Source: Bilifractor sp002394235 (GTDB taxonomy: Bacteria > Bacillota > Clostridia > Lachnospirales > Lachnospiraceae). Taken from it: DNA of 64,000 bases. Position 1 is the stretch's first letter; each line of letters begins with the position of its first letter. Positions 16,066 to 24,304 of the stretch are shown piece by piece. The notes under the pieces are model-generated. The model was not told the origin of the DNA. It searched no databases and saw nothing but the letters and a program-made list of their open reading frames with translations. Made by a program: the position numbers and the translations under genes. The stretch lies in NCBI RefSeq assembly GCF_052118845.1, contig NZ_JBQKGJ010000002.1, positions 62,001 through 126,000 on the forward strand. The letters are read 5' to 3'.

Positions 16066-17232
16066 TCAAAAGGCAGCCTGGTAAATCTCTACAATATCCC
16101 TTCTGGTAAGCGGTACGAAGCTTCCCACGCTCTTCCTGGCCGCCTTCGCCGCCATCGTCTCGAAATTCTCCGTGCTGTCGATTCCGACCGCGCGGAGATT
16201 GGAGGGAAGTCCCATGGTCTCGAAAAGAAATGTCCGCGTCTTCGCGATCGCGTCCTTTGCGATTTTCGCCTCATCCTCACCGGAAAGCCCCCATACATTT
16301 CTGCCATATTCCGCAAAATTCCGGACAACAGACGGATCCTTTCCGAGAACGAATTCCATCCAGACCGGAGTGAGAATGGCAAGTCCCTCTCCATGTGTGA
16401 TGTCATAAAAAGCTGACAGCTCATGCTCCATCGGATGAACACACCATGTCGGCTTGCTGCCGTCTGAGATCAGTCCGTTGATCGCGTGACTTGCCGCCCA
16501 CATCAGATTTGCACGCGCATCGTAGTTATCCGGCTCCTTCAAAGCAACCGGGCCATATTTGATCATGGTCTTCAGAAGGCCCTCCGCGAATCTCTGCTGG
16601 ACGTCGCATCCGGGTTCCTTTGTAAAATAGTTCTCGAAAGTGTGGCTCATCATGTCAGCGGTTCCTGCCGCGGTCTGCCTGCGGGAGACGGAATAGGTAT
16701 ATTCCGGATCAAGAATGGGCATCGTCGGTTTCATCGCTTCAGCGCATGTTCCCCACTTCTCATTCTTTGTCATATCCGAGATAACCGCAAACTTATCCAT
16801 CTCAGAACCGGTCGCGGCGATCGTCAGAACGGAGAAAATCGGAAGAGCCCCGGTAATCTTCGACGGATCAAGTACCAGATCCCAGGCATCGCCGTCGTAC
16901 GCAGCTCCAGCGGCCACAGCCTTCGCACAATCAATCGTACTTCCGCCGCCGATCGCAAGAACCATGTCGATCTGCTCTTTTTTGCAGAGATCAACGCCCT
17001 TACGCACCGTCTCAATTCTGGGATTTGGCTCAACCCCCGAAAGCTCCATCACCGTAAGCCCCGCATCGTTCATGATCTTCATCGCCGTGTCATAGATTCC
17101 GTTCCGCTTGATACTCCCGCCGCCATAGACGAGCAGAACCTTTGATCCATAATCGGAAAGCTCTGACAGATGAGAGATCTGTCCCTTTCCAAAATAAATT
17201 GTTGTGGGAATACTGAATCTGAAATTGTACAT
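16066..17232 (-). CDS. iron-containing alcohol dehydrogenase (butanol dehydrogenase-like)
   Basis: NAD(P)H-dependent group III alcohol dehydrogenase, probably reducing short aldehydes during fermentation. Iron ligands fit D193 and H197 in TADMMSHTFE, H266 in VHPMEH and H280 in DITHGEG. The cofactor region has GGGSTIDCAKA. The start MYNFRFSIPTTIYFGKG at 17232 has AAAGGTGG 4 bases upstream and gives 388 residues, like YqhD/BdhA. It interrupts the usual rplS-lepB neighbourhood: a terminator lies on its right side and the 181-nt element on its left, suggesting an independently gained unit. Substrate and cofactor preference are not certain. Confidence 0.93.
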   Translation of the reverse strand: MYNFRFSIPTTIYFGKGQISHLSELSDYGSKVLLVYGGGSIKRNGIYDTAMKIMNDAGLTVMELSGVEPNPRIETVRKGVDLCKKEQIDMVLAIGGGSTIDCAKAVAAGAAYDGDAWDLVLDPSKITGALPIFSVLTIAATGSEMDKFAVISDMTKNEKWGTCAEAMKPTMPILDPEYTYSVSRRQTAAGTADMMSHTFENYFTKEPGCDVQQRFAEGLLKTMIKYGPVALKEPDNYDARANLMWAASHAINGLISDGSKPTWCVHPMEHELSAFYDITHGEGLAILTPVWMEFVLGKDPSVVRNFAEYGRNVWGLSGEDEAKIAKDAIAKTRTFLFETMGLPSNLRAVGIDSTENFETMAAKAARKSVGSFVPLTRRDIVEIYQAAF

Positions 17233-17270
17233 TTTGCCACCTTTCCCGGAATTATTCACATCCGATAAAA

Positions 17271-17304
17271 CAAAAAGAAGGCTCCCTTTCGGGGCCTCCT
17301 TGTC
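17271..17304 (-). terminator. terminator after rplS
   Basis: On the minus strand AAGGAGGCCCC pairs imperfectly with GGGAGCCTT around a GAAA loop, followed by TTCTTTTTG. It ends the long translation operon just before the alcohol dehydrogenase gene. Confidence 0.8.
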
Positions 17305-17317
17305 CGTCTGAAATGAA

Positions 17318-17665
17318 TTATTTAACCAGCGCTTTAACCTTTGCGGCTTTACCGGAACGACCTCTGAGGTAGTTCAGCTTTGCACGTCTAACCTTACCCT
17401 GGCGAACAACCTCCACCTTCTCTACAAGCGGAGAATGAAGCGGCCATGTCTTCTCAACGCCAATGCCGTTGGAAGTCTTGCGAACCGTGAATGTAGCGCG
17501 GTTGCTTCCACCCTGCTTCTTCAGTACGACACCCTCGAATACCTGAATTCTCTCACGGTTTCCCTCTTTGATCTTGCCGTAAACCTTAACGGTATCGCCA
17601 ACGCGGAACTGCGGAACGTCCTTCTTCAGCTGCTCTTCTTCGATCTTCTTGATAATCTCGTTCAT
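17318..17665 (-). CDS. rplS: 50S ribosomal protein L19
   Basis: Ribosomal protein at the 30S-50S interface. The 115-residue sequence has the typical PQFRVGDTVKVYGKI, RERIQVFEGVVL, TFTVRKTSNGIGVE and KAKLNYLRGRSGKAAKVK segments. It lies after trmD, 117 bp downstream, and is followed by a terminator. Confidence 0.98.
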   Translation of the reverse strand: MNEIIKKIEEEQLKKDVPQFRVGDTVKVYGKIKEGNRERIQVFEGVVLKKQGGSNRATFTVRKTSNGIGVEKTWPLHSPLVEKVEVVRQGKVRRAKLNYLRGRSGKAAKVKALVK

Positions 17666-17782
17666 TTCTATCTCTCCTTGATACTATATAAAATGGATGT
17701 TCATACCACCGATAAACGTGACAGCGGACCATCATCCGGGACTTGCTCACCTGTCCACAGACTTTGACATTATACCTTATGC

Positions 17783-18994
17783 TCAGTGGAAATGCAAGAC
17801 TTTTTCCCTGATATCCAGCGCGGCATTACGAAGAAGCGAATCCCCGCCGAACACCGCAGGGCTGACCCGGGCAATTACACGGAATTTGCGGTTTTCGAGG
17901 AAGGCCGAAGCCTTCTCGATCTCGTCATCGCTGCCAACGAGAACCGCCGGTGTCTCTGAACCGTACAGGCCGCGGAACCGCTCCGCAAACGGAACGGACG
18001 GGTCATAACGGACGGCGGTCTTCCCCTCCGCAGAGGCTGTCTTCTCCTCTCCCGCAGCTCCCGGAATCGCCGCAGGCTTCGCCTTCTCCACCCCTGCCGC
18101 TCCGGGCATCTCCGCAGGAAATGCGCTGTCCTCTCCCGCAGCCCCCGGCATTACCAGAAGCAGCAGGTTCCACGGTTTCATGCGAAGAAGCGTTTTCTGC
18201 AGCTTCCGTCGGTTATAATCCATGTATTCCCCGTAACGGGATACAGATTCCGTCAGAAGACGTCCATTTTCCGCCGCCCCCGGTTCTCCATAGCTCACGC
18301 AGATCACGCGATAGCTGTTCTTCAAAAGATCCGGACGGCGCTCCTTTGTACGTTTCAGAGATTCCTCATGTCTCCACTCCTCGATCTTCAGATGATCGCC
18401 GGACAGCAGAATCGGAGGAACACTCTGCTGATGCCACACCTCCGGTCTCGTGTACTGAGGATATTCAAGCAGATTGTCCTGCAGAGATTCGAACTGCGAG
18501 GATTCCTCATTTGAAAGTACACCGGGCACAAATCGGGACACCGCGTCAATCAGAACCAGGGCTCCCAGTTCTCCTCCTGTCAGCACATAGTCGCCGATCG
18601 AAATATAATCGGTCACCGTTTCCTGGAGAACACGCTCATCGATCCCCTCATAATGACCGCAAAGGATGACCAGATCTTTTTCCTGCGCAAGCGATTCCAC
18701 TTTTGTCTGGTCCAGCACCCGCGCCTGCGGGGTCATATAGACCACCCTCGGCTTCCGTCCGATCCTTGCCTCAACGGATTTCACCGCGCGGAATACCGGT
18801 TCCGGCTCCATCACCATCCCCGCGCCTCCCCCATAGGGATAATCGTCCACGCGCATGGTCTTTCTCGTAGAAAAATCACGGATATTCACAGTGTCTACAC
18901 GGATGCTGCCGTTCTTGATGGCGCGTCCGGTGATGCTCGTTCCCACGGCATTCTGTATCATTTCCGGAAACAAAGTCAATACATAAAAATTCAA
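17783..18994 (-). CDS. trmD: tRNA (guanine-37-N1) methyltransferase with long C-terminal extension
   Basis: SPOUT methyltransferase that makes m1G37 in tRNA using S-adenosylmethionine. Residues 1 to about 230 are canonical: DDYPYGGGAGMVM, GHYEGIDERV in the trefoil knot, SIGDYVLTGGELGAL and the C-terminal EEWRHEESLKRTKERRPDLL. The normal protein ends near residue 240; here it continues to 403. The extension contains YMDYNRRKLQKTLLRMKPWNL, three Pro-Gly-Ala-Ala-Gly repeats with a 14-residue period (about 282-323), and a final ~80-residue domain (FAERFRGLYG, VLVGSDDEIEKASAFLENRKFRV). The reading frame is continuous, so it is a true fusion or extension and not an artefact of overlap. Its role is unknown. 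Confidence 0.93.
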   Translation of the reverse strand: MNFYVLTLFPEMIQNAVGTSITGRAIKNGSIRVDTVNIRDFSTRKTMRVDDYPYGGGAGMVMEPEPVFRAVKSVEARIGRKPRVVYMTPQARVLDQTKVESLAQEKDLVILCGHYEGIDERVLQETVTDYISIGDYVLTGGELGALVLIDAVSRFVPGVLSNEESSQFESLQDNLLEYPQYTRPEVWHQQSVPPILLSGDHLKIEEWRHEESLKRTKERRPDLLKNSYRVICVSYGEPGAAENGRLLTESVSRYGEYMDYNRRKLQKTLLRMKPWNLLLLVMPGAAGEDSAFPAEMPGAAGVEKAKPAAIPGAAGEEKTASAEGKTAVRYDPSVPFAERFRGLYGSETPAVLVGSDDEIEKASAFLENRKFRVIARVSPAVFGGDSLLRNAALDIREKVLHFH

Positions 18995-19039
18995 GCTGCA
19001 TACCTCGTGAAGGGATTCTTCTCAGTGTCTTCTCCAGTC

Positions 19040-20596
19040 TCACATACGGAACATCGCTGCCGCCTGACCGGCGGATGAGGAAGCAGCTCCCTGCAGCTGC
19101 TTCAGATAATCCTCAATCTGTTTCATGAACGCAGGATCCCGCATCAGCCTGAAGACCTCGATAAAGGCAATCAGATAGACGATAAACAGCACGATACACA
19201 TAATCAGCGCCGCTATTGCCATCCCCCTTCCCCTGTATGCCCTCGGATTTTTCCGGATCTGGTTCAGTGCGACAATTGCAAAGAAAATGCCGAGCACCGA
19301 TGGGATACAGTACAGGCTGTTCAGAAAGATCGAAATGACCGCGAGTACCATTGCCGCAACCGCAAAGCTGTTGTTCCTGATCGGATATCCGGGACCATAA
19401 CCCTGTCCGTAAGAACCATTTCCCTGGTTTCCGGACCAGCCTCCATTTGAATTGCTGCTGTTCCAGCTGGTATTCTGTTCATTATTCCAGCCGCTGTTCG
19501 AACTGCTGCTATTCCACCCGCCGTTCGAACTGCCGTTGTTCCAGCCACTATCTGCTTTCCCACTGTTCCAGCCGTTTCCGGAATTTCCTCCGTTTGAACC
19601 ACTTCCGTTCCAGCCGCCCGCATTTTCGCTGTTCTCAGAACTGTCACGGTTATTTTTCCAATTTCCGGCAGACGGACCATCATGCCAGGCACCATTTTCC
19701 CAGTACCTGCCGTTACCGGATCCCGTCCTTTCCCGATTACTGCTCTCACCGGAATTCAGATCCGAGATGGGATGCCATTTTCCCTGGAACCAGTAGCCTC
19801 CGGGCTGCTCAGAATGTTCTTCACCGCTTCTGTTCCGGAACACATCCGTGTGATTCCCGGAACTTTCCGCATTCCCAAATCCGCCGTCTCCGCCGCCGTT
19901 TCTGGCCTCTGCCTTCTTCCGGTCAGCCTCTTCCGGATCCCAAGGAATGTCGATCTTGTCCTCGGAATCAGCCTTATCCCATATAACGCCGTGACCCGCC
20001 GCAGCCATGGCGATCTTCTGCTCTTCCTGTGTGCCGGCTTCCGCTTTCGCCGTCTCCGCGTCAGTCGCAGCCGGTGTCGCATTCTGTTCTTCCCGCACGC
20101 CGGCTTCCGTTTTCGCCGTCTCCGCGTCAGTCGCAGCCGATGCCGCATTCTGTTCTTCCCGCACGTCGGATTCTGTTTTCGCCGTCTCCGAATCAGTCGC
20201 AGCCGATGCCGCATTCTGTTCTTCCCGCACTTCGGATTCTGTTTTCGCTGTCTCCGCGTCAGTCGCGGTCGATGCCGCATTCTGTTCTTTATGGTCAATA
20301 TCTTCCGCTTCCGGAAAATCCGCGGCTCCCAAAGCTCCTGCTGTTTTCTCCTGCTCTGCCGTTTTCTCCTGCTCTTCCGGTGTATCCAGAGCCGCGGGTG
20401 TCTTTGTGTCCCCGGATTTATTTACTTCCGCGTCCGTTCCGGCGCTGCGCTCTTCGGAAGGCGTCTCCGATGATCCCCGTGGTATTTCAGGTGAACTCCC
20501 GGAAATCGTATCCGGTTTACCGACCGGCCAGCCGCAGTTATTGCACGCCTTTGCGTCATCCGGCAGTTCCGCGCCACAATGTATGCATTTTTTCAA
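19040..20596 (-). CDS. zinc-ribbon, repeat-rich membrane protein (DUF4190-like C-terminus)
   Basis: Unknown 518-residue protein inserted between rimM and trmD. It starts MKKCIHCGAELPDDAKACNNCGW, a zinc ribbon with C4, C7, C18 and C21. An acidic Ala/Thr/Glu region follows, with about four copies of a 22-residue repeat beginning EQNAAS and containing ATDAETAKTE. Next come two short aromatic motifs (GYWFQGKWHP and GRYWENGAWH), then a Gly/Asn/Ser/Trp-rich linker, and two to three membrane helices (AVAAMVLAVISIFL; GMAIAALIMCIVLFIVYLIAF) resembling DUF4190. The C-terminal tail is cytosolic or exposed. It could be a regulatory or envelope protein; nothing in the sequence gives an enzyme function. 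Confidence 0.8.
   Translation of the reverse strand: MKKCIHCGAELPDDAKACNNCGWPVGKPDTISGSSPEIPRGSSETPSEERSAGTDAEVNKSGDTKTPAALDTPEEQEKTAEQEKTAGALGAADFPEAEDIDHKEQNAASTATDAETAKTESEVREEQNAASAATDSETAKTESDVREEQNAASAATDAETAKTEAGVREEQNATPAATDAETAKAEAGTQEEQKIAMAAAGHGVIWDKADSEDKIDIPWDPEEADRKKAEARNGGGDGGFGNAESSGNHTDVFRNRSGEEHSEQPGGYWFQGKWHPISDLNSGESSNRERTGSGNGRYWENGAWHDGPSAGNWKNNRDSSENSENAGGWNGSGSNGGNSGNGWNSGKADSGWNNGSSNGGWNSSSSNSGWNNEQNTSWNSSNSNGGWSGNQGNGSYGQGYGPGYPIRNNSFAVAAMVLAVISIFLNSLYCIPSVLGIFFAIVALNQIRKNPRAYRGRGMAIAALIMCIVLFIVYLIAFIEVFRLMRDPAFMKQIEDYLKQLQGAASSSAGQAAAMFRM
20024..20287 (-). repeat. four in-frame 66-bp tandem repeats inside the zinc-ribbon gene
   Basis: The DNA repeats with a 66-bp period and keeps the frame, encoding four 22-residue units (EQNAASxATDxETAKTExxV). 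High identity between units, including at silent positions, suggests recent expansion or ongoing length variation. Confidence 0.8.
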
Positions 20597-20620
20597 TTCG
20601 TGTATACCTCTCTTCTCAAT

Positions 20621-20653
20621 CGAGATAACACGCTCTGCGCGGGTTGCATCTCG
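20621..20653 (-). repeat. dispersed hairpin element, family 1, copy D (short, diverged)
   Basis: The 33-nt hairpin has CGAGAT/ATCTCG ends and a CTGCGCG centre; it matches the 33-nt hairpin at 31129-31161 in length, ends and loop centre, including the TTCTCAA left flank. It lies in the 67-bp gap between rimM and the zinc-ribbon gene. Confidence 0.55.
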
Positions 20654-20663
20654 ATTACCACTC

Positions 20664-21176
20664 TTACCCGTCGATCAGACCGGGAAGCAGATGGACCGTC
20701 ATCTCGCCCTTTTCGACGTTAACATTCATAATACACGCTTTAATTGCGGGAATCAACACTTCGCCGTGCTCCTGCGTCTCAACCGCATAGACATCGTTGG
20801 CCCCGGTCTCTATAACGTCCTTGAGCGTTCCAAAGATCTGCCCGTCCTCCGTCCGGACTGTCATTCCAATCACATCCGCAACGTAGTACTCATTTTCCTT
20901 CAGCGGCACTCCCTTTTCCCGGGGAATCATCACATCCCACGAGCGGTATTTCACCGCGTCATCCATGGATCCGATCCCTTCCAGTTTCAGTATGACAAGA
21001 TTCTTGAAAAATCTGACGCCAAGGATCTGATGGGTCTCCGACTGTCTTCCGTTTGTCAGAATCACCTCATCCAGATCAAGGAACCGCTCAGGGTCGTCCG
21101 TCGTCGGAAATACCTTCATCTCCCCGCGGACACCGTGCGTCGTCGTCACCGCACCGATTTTCAGAAATTTTTCCAT
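20664..21176 (-). CDS. rimM: 16S rRNA processing protein RimM
   Basis: Assembly factor for the head of the 30S subunit. The 170-residue protein has the N-terminal RimM domain (KIGAVTTTHGVRGEMKVFPTTDDPERF, with a G-H-G-RGE core) and the C-terminal PRC-barrel (YYVADVIGMTVRTEDGQIFGTLKDVIETGANDVY as the characteristic region). An AGGAG-containing leader precedes the ATG. It belongs to the ffh-rpsP-khpA-rimM-trmD block. Confidence 0.96.
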   Translation of the reverse strand: MEKFLKIGAVTTTHGVRGEMKVFPTTDDPERFLDLDEVILTNGRQSETHQILGVRFFKNLVILKLEGIGSMDDAVKYRSWDVMIPREKGVPLKENEYYVADVIGMTVRTEDGQIFGTLKDVIETGANDVYAVETQEHGEVLIPAIKACIMNVNVEKGEMTVHLLPGLIDG

Positions 21177-21484
21177 ATTGTTTGCCCCTTATCTCCTGTA
21201 CATCTGTTCCGGTCAGCGCCGCACGCAGACCATCTGTCAGCATTTCCACCTTGATATTTTGTGAACTATCAGAGCGTTCTTTATTCGTCCAGACCAATCG
21301 ATATATTGAGTACGGCTTTACAGAGTGCCATCTTGTACCAATAATTGGTTTGTTTATTTTTGAACGTTCTACTATCTTTATATAAAAAGAGCCGCCGATC
21401 AAGCAGCATCAGCCCTAGAGAGATGCTCCTTAAACGACTGCTCTTATGAATCATTTATCCGTCACCGCAAGCTGCTCATGCGAT
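21177..21484 (-). other. 308-bp spacer between khpA and rimM
   Basis: Unusually long for this operon. The right part contains a probable terminator (21380-21445). The left part is AT-rich with a perfect palindrome ACCAAT-A-ATTGGT (21337-21349) and an AGGAG before rimM. An open minus frame of about 100 codons crosses it but runs into rimM in another frame and is not protein-like. A separate rimM promoter is likely; no strong match was found. Confidence 0.4.
21380..21445 (-). terminator. probable terminator or attenuator after khpA
   Basis: On the minus strand AAGAGC (21445-21440) can pair with GCTCTT (21392-21387) and AGCATC with GATGCT inside it; TTTTTATAT follows. The interrupted stem makes the call moderate. 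Confidence 0.45.
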
Positions 21485-21715
21485 TTACTCGATGATCTCG
21501 ACTGTCACCTTTTTGTCAATCCGGGTAGAGGCGGTCTTCACAACGGATCGGATTGCCTTCGCAATTCTTCCCTGCCGTCCGATGACCTTGCCCATGTCCG
21601 CCGCTGCGACCTTGAGTTCAATTCGAAGGTCGCTGCCGTCTTCAATCTCCGTGACAACCACTTCATCGGGATTATCTACAAGAGCTTTGGCGATTACTTC
21701 AACCAGCTCTTTCAC
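21485..21715 (-). CDS. khpA: KH-domain RNA-binding protein KhpA (YlqC)
   Basis: Small RNA-binding protein of 76 residues that in Firmicutes partners with KhpB. The KH core is clear: MGKVIGRQGRIAKAIRSVVK with the GRQG loop. It lies between rpsP and rimM, the usual place. It ends IDKKVTVEIIE. Confidence 0.95.
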   Translation of the reverse strand: MKELVEVIAKALVDNPDEVVVTEIEDGSDLRIELKVAAADMGKVIGRQGRIAKAIRSVVKTASTRIDKKVTVEIIE

Positions 21716-21742
21716 AAAAATCCACCTCCGGCTTGAATATGA

Positions 21743-21988
21743 TTACTTCTGGATACCGGCGAGCTTAAAGATCTTCTCGACAACTGCAGTCGGCTGAGCG
21801 CCGTTCTTCAGCCACTTCTGAGCAGCTTCCTCATCCACCTTGTAAACGCTCGGATCCTTGGTCGGATCGTAGGTGCCGATTTCCTCAATGAATCTGCCAT
21901 CTCTCGGAGACTTCGCATCTGCTACCACGATTCTATAGAAAGGTGCCTTCTTCTGTCCCATTCTCTTCAGACGAATTTTAACTGCCAT
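21743..21988 (-). CDS. rpsP: 30S ribosomal protein S16
   Basis: The 81-residue protein starts MAVKIRLKRMGQKKAPFYRIVVAD and shows SPRDGRFIEEIGTYDP, both diagnostic. GGAGG precedes the ATG. The upstream 124-bp gap has TTACAG and TACAAT about 18 bp apart, a weak internal promoter candidate. Confidence 0.98.
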   Translation of the reverse strand: MAVKIRLKRMGQKKAPFYRIVVADAKSPRDGRFIEEIGTYDPTKDPSVYKVDEEAAQKWLKNGAQPTAVVEKIFKLAGIQK

Positions 21989-22112
21989 TGTTCTTTTCCT
22001 CCATAATAAAAATAATTGTATATAATGTGATTTGTAATCTGTAAGGTATCTCTCCTCTGATTACTTCTATGAGAACAATCTTCCCTCTTTCGTTCCGGAT
22101 ATCTCCATCCGG

Positions 22113-23474
22113 TTAAAAAGGAAAATTGAAACCTCCCTTACCGAACATGCCTTTCCTGCCGCGCTGCTTCATCATGCCGGGCATCTGCTTCATCATCTTA
22201 CGGGTCTGGTCAAACTGTTTGATAAAGCGGTTGACCTCGGAAATGTCCACTCCTGCTCCTGCGGCAATCCTCCGTTTTCGGGAAATGTTCATCAGATCAG
22301 GATTTGCGCGTTCCTTCGGCGTCATCGAGCGGACAATGGCCTCTTTTCTGGCGAGATCCTTCTCATCGATCATCCCCTCCACTTCCTTCATCTTGCTTCC
22401 GGTCATTCCCGGCATCATGGAAAGGACACTTGAAATGCCGCCCATATTCTTCATCTGCTCCATGCTGGTCATGTAGTCATCGTAGGTGAACTGCGCCTTC
22501 CGGACACGCTGTTCCATCTCCCTGGCTTTCTCTTCATCGACATTTGCCTGTGCCTTTTCGATCAGGCTGAGCACATCACCCATGCCGAGGATTCTGGACG
22601 CCATACGGTCAGGATAAAACTGCTGAAGATCCTCCATCTTCTCTCCCATACCCACGTACAGGATCGGCTTGCCGCAGATGGAACGGATCGAGAGTGCCGC
22701 ACCGCCTCTTGTATCTCCATCGAGCTTCGTCAGTACCACGCCGTCGATGCCGACCTTATCCTCAAAGGTCTTCGCCACATTGACAGCTTCCTGTCCTGTC
22801 ATAGCGTCTACCACAAGGATCGAACAGTCAACGGTCACCGCTTCCCGGATGGCCACAAGCTCTTCCATCATCGATTCATCGATCTGCAGACGGCCTGCCG
22901 TATCAAGGATGACCACATTGTAGCCGTTGCTTCTGGCATGCTCATATGCGGCCTTCGATATGTTCACCGGCTTTGCCTTGTTTCCCATGGAAAAGACATC
23001 GACTCCGACCTTTCCGCCGTTGGTCTGCAGCTGTTCAATCGCGCCCGGACGATATACATCGCAGGCAACCAGAAGCGGTTTCCTGCCCTTTTGTTTCAGC
23101 TTGCCTGCAAGCTTTGCGGCGGTCGTTGTCTTACCAGATCCCTGAAGACCAATCATCATGAGAACCGTAATCTGCGAGGCCGGCTTCAGCGGAAGCTCGG
23201 TCGTCTCGGAGCCCATCAGATTGATCAGCTCGTCATTTACGATCTTGACCACCATCTGACCCGGATTCAGTCCGTTCATGACATCCTGTCCGATTGCCTT
23301 CTCTTCCACGGTTTTCGTGAATTTGCGGACAACCTTGAAATTGACATCTGCCTCAAGAAGCGCCATCTTGACTTCCTTCAGCGCGGCGTGAACATCATCC
23401 TCCGTCAGCTTACCCTTGCTTCGAAGATTCCTGAACACATTCTGAAGTTTATCGGTTAAGCTTTCAAATGCCAT
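22113..23474 (-). CDS. ffh: signal recognition particle protein Ffh (SRP54)
   Basis: GTPase of the signal recognition particle that binds 4.5S RNA and signal peptides. Domains: N-domain helices (1-~90), G-domain with GLQGSGKTTTAAKLA, DTAGR and TKLDGD, and a Met-rich M domain (MKQMPGMMKQ, GKGGFNFPF at the end). It has 453 residues, a normal length, and follows ylxM after 39 bp. Confidence 0.98.
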   Translation of the reverse strand: MAFESLTDKLQNVFRNLRSKGKLTEDDVHAALKEVKMALLEADVNFKVVRKFTKTVEEKAIGQDVMNGLNPGQMVVKIVNDELINLMGSETTELPLKPASQITVLMMIGLQGSGKTTTAAKLAGKLKQKGRKPLLVACDVYRPGAIEQLQTNGGKVGVDVFSMGNKAKPVNISKAAYEHARSNGYNVVILDTAGRLQIDESMMEELVAIREAVTVDCSILVVDAMTGQEAVNVAKTFEDKVGIDGVVLTKLDGDTRGGAALSIRSICGKPILYVGMGEKMEDLQQFYPDRMASRILGMGDVLSLIEKAQANVDEEKAREMEQRVRKAQFTYDDYMTSMEQMKNMGGISSVLSMMPGMTGSKMKEVEGMIDEKDLARKEAIVRSMTPKERANPDLMNISRKRRIAAGAGVDISEVNRFIKQFDQTRKMMKQMPGMMKQRGRKGMFGKGGFNFPF

Positions 23475-23513
23475 ACTCTCTGTTCCTCATATCATGCGGC
23501 GTTCTGCCCGGGT

Positions 23514-23876
23514 TTACAGTTCCTTCAGAATTGAAGAAGAAATACCGTAAATCTTCTCCATACGATGATCTGCCTCCGCAGCATCTGCCCGGGTTGCCGG
23601 ATCTCCGAAATCCGTCAGTTTCTGAATCTCCCTGACGCTGTTCCTGATCTTCAGAAACTTCTCGACAAGGTGAAGTCTCTTCTCATAATCCTCCAGTATC
23701 CTGTCACAGCGCTTCATCAGGTCGTGCACGCCCTGGCGGCTGATTCCTTCATCTCTGGCCACCTCCGCAGCAGTATAATCCTCAAAGTTAATCTCGGAGT
23801 AGATCCGTCTCTGATGCTCTGTCAAGAGTTCGCCGTAAAAATCAAACAGGTAAGATTTCTCCACAAACTCTTCCAT
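23514..23876 (-). CDS. ylxM: YlxM/p13-like DNA-binding protein
   Basis: Sigma-factor-like helix-turn-helix protein that in Firmicutes accompanies ffh. The 120-residue protein starts MEEFVEKSYLFDFYGELLTEHQRRIYSEINFEDYTAAEVARDEGISRQGVHDLMKRCD, where YTAAEVARDEGISRQGV is the HTH. The start at 23876 is chosen because everything further upstream in frame is encoded by a dispersed repeat. Its promoter is probably 24075-24103, leaving a ~190-base leader that includes the repeat. Confidence 0.93.
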   Translation of the reverse strand: MEEFVEKSYLFDFYGELLTEHQRRIYSEINFEDYTAAEVARDEGISRQGVHDLMKRCDRILEDYEKRLHLVEKFLKIRNSVREIQKLTDFGDPATRADAAEADHRMEKIYGISSSILKEL

Positions 23877-23908
23877 AGCAATTCCCGATCTCCCATCCTG
23901 CAGCGACA

Positions 23909-23963
23909 GCAAACGTCCATACGATAAGTCGTGCCACAAACTGTATAAGCTACGGATTGCTCC
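23909..23963 (-). repeat. truncated copy of the 181-nt element in the ylxM leader
   Basis: On the minus strand it carries GGAGCAATCCGTAGCTTATA then CAGT, TGTGGCA and TATCGTATGGACGTTTGC, matching the right end and right flank of 15881-15930. The left arms are missing. It lies in the ylxM 5' leader. Confidence 0.7.
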
Positions 23964-24074
23964 TCGCTGATGATATCCCGCTATTGCGATACCCGCCGCG
24001 AATGACTGCTTCTCAGTCACATGTGTGTCCCTGTTTGCGCACAAAACGGGTACGCTTTTCTAACGTACCCGCTT

Positions 24075-24103
24075 ATCCTACACGATATCGCAATCCGTGT
24101 CAA
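24075..24103 (-). promoter_or_regulatory. promoter of the ylxM-ffh operon
   Basis: TTGACA (24103-24098) and TAGGAT (24080-24075), 17-bp spacer, minus strand. A perfect inverted repeat, GTCAAGT-N6-ACTTGAC (24099-24118), overlaps the -35 box and could be an operator. Just downstream, GGGTACG (24048-24054) can pair with CGTACCC (24064-24070) at the start of the transcript. Confidence 0.65.
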
Positions 24104-24139
24104 GTGTTTTTACTTGACTGATCTAATTCACTGATCTGA

Positions 24140-24199
24140 TTATTCGAACTCGATCCTGTCAAGCTTAAAGTTAAAAAGCCTGTTATACTGCACAGCCAT
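24140..24199 (-). pseudogene. 19-codon ORF, possible remnant of an XRE-type regulator
   Basis: The frame MAVQYNRLFNFKLDRIEFE ends in TAA and is preceded by GGAGG 8 bases before its ATG. The beginning resembles the N-terminus of small clostridial XRE regulators of the MxxxYNKLxxLLID type. It may be a decayed regulator gene or a leader peptide. No more of the family is visible downstream. Confidence 0.3.
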
Positions 24200-24304
24200 T
24201 ATGTTTTCCTCCGATAGATTCTGCTTCAAAAGTCTTGTTTATCACATCACGAAATCGTTGATATTTCTATTGTTTTATTATTCCCAAAAACATGTAATAT
24301 ATAG

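Noticed and set aside
20007..21254. 415-codon plus-strand frame with serine/alanine repeats
   Set aside because: It mirrors the zinc-ribbon gene repeats and rimM in antisense. The repeat pattern comes from the real gene.
21088..21402. 104-codon minus-strand frame between khpA and rimM
   Set aside because: It runs over the rimM start in another frame, starts in a terminator-like hairpin and has no family resemblance.
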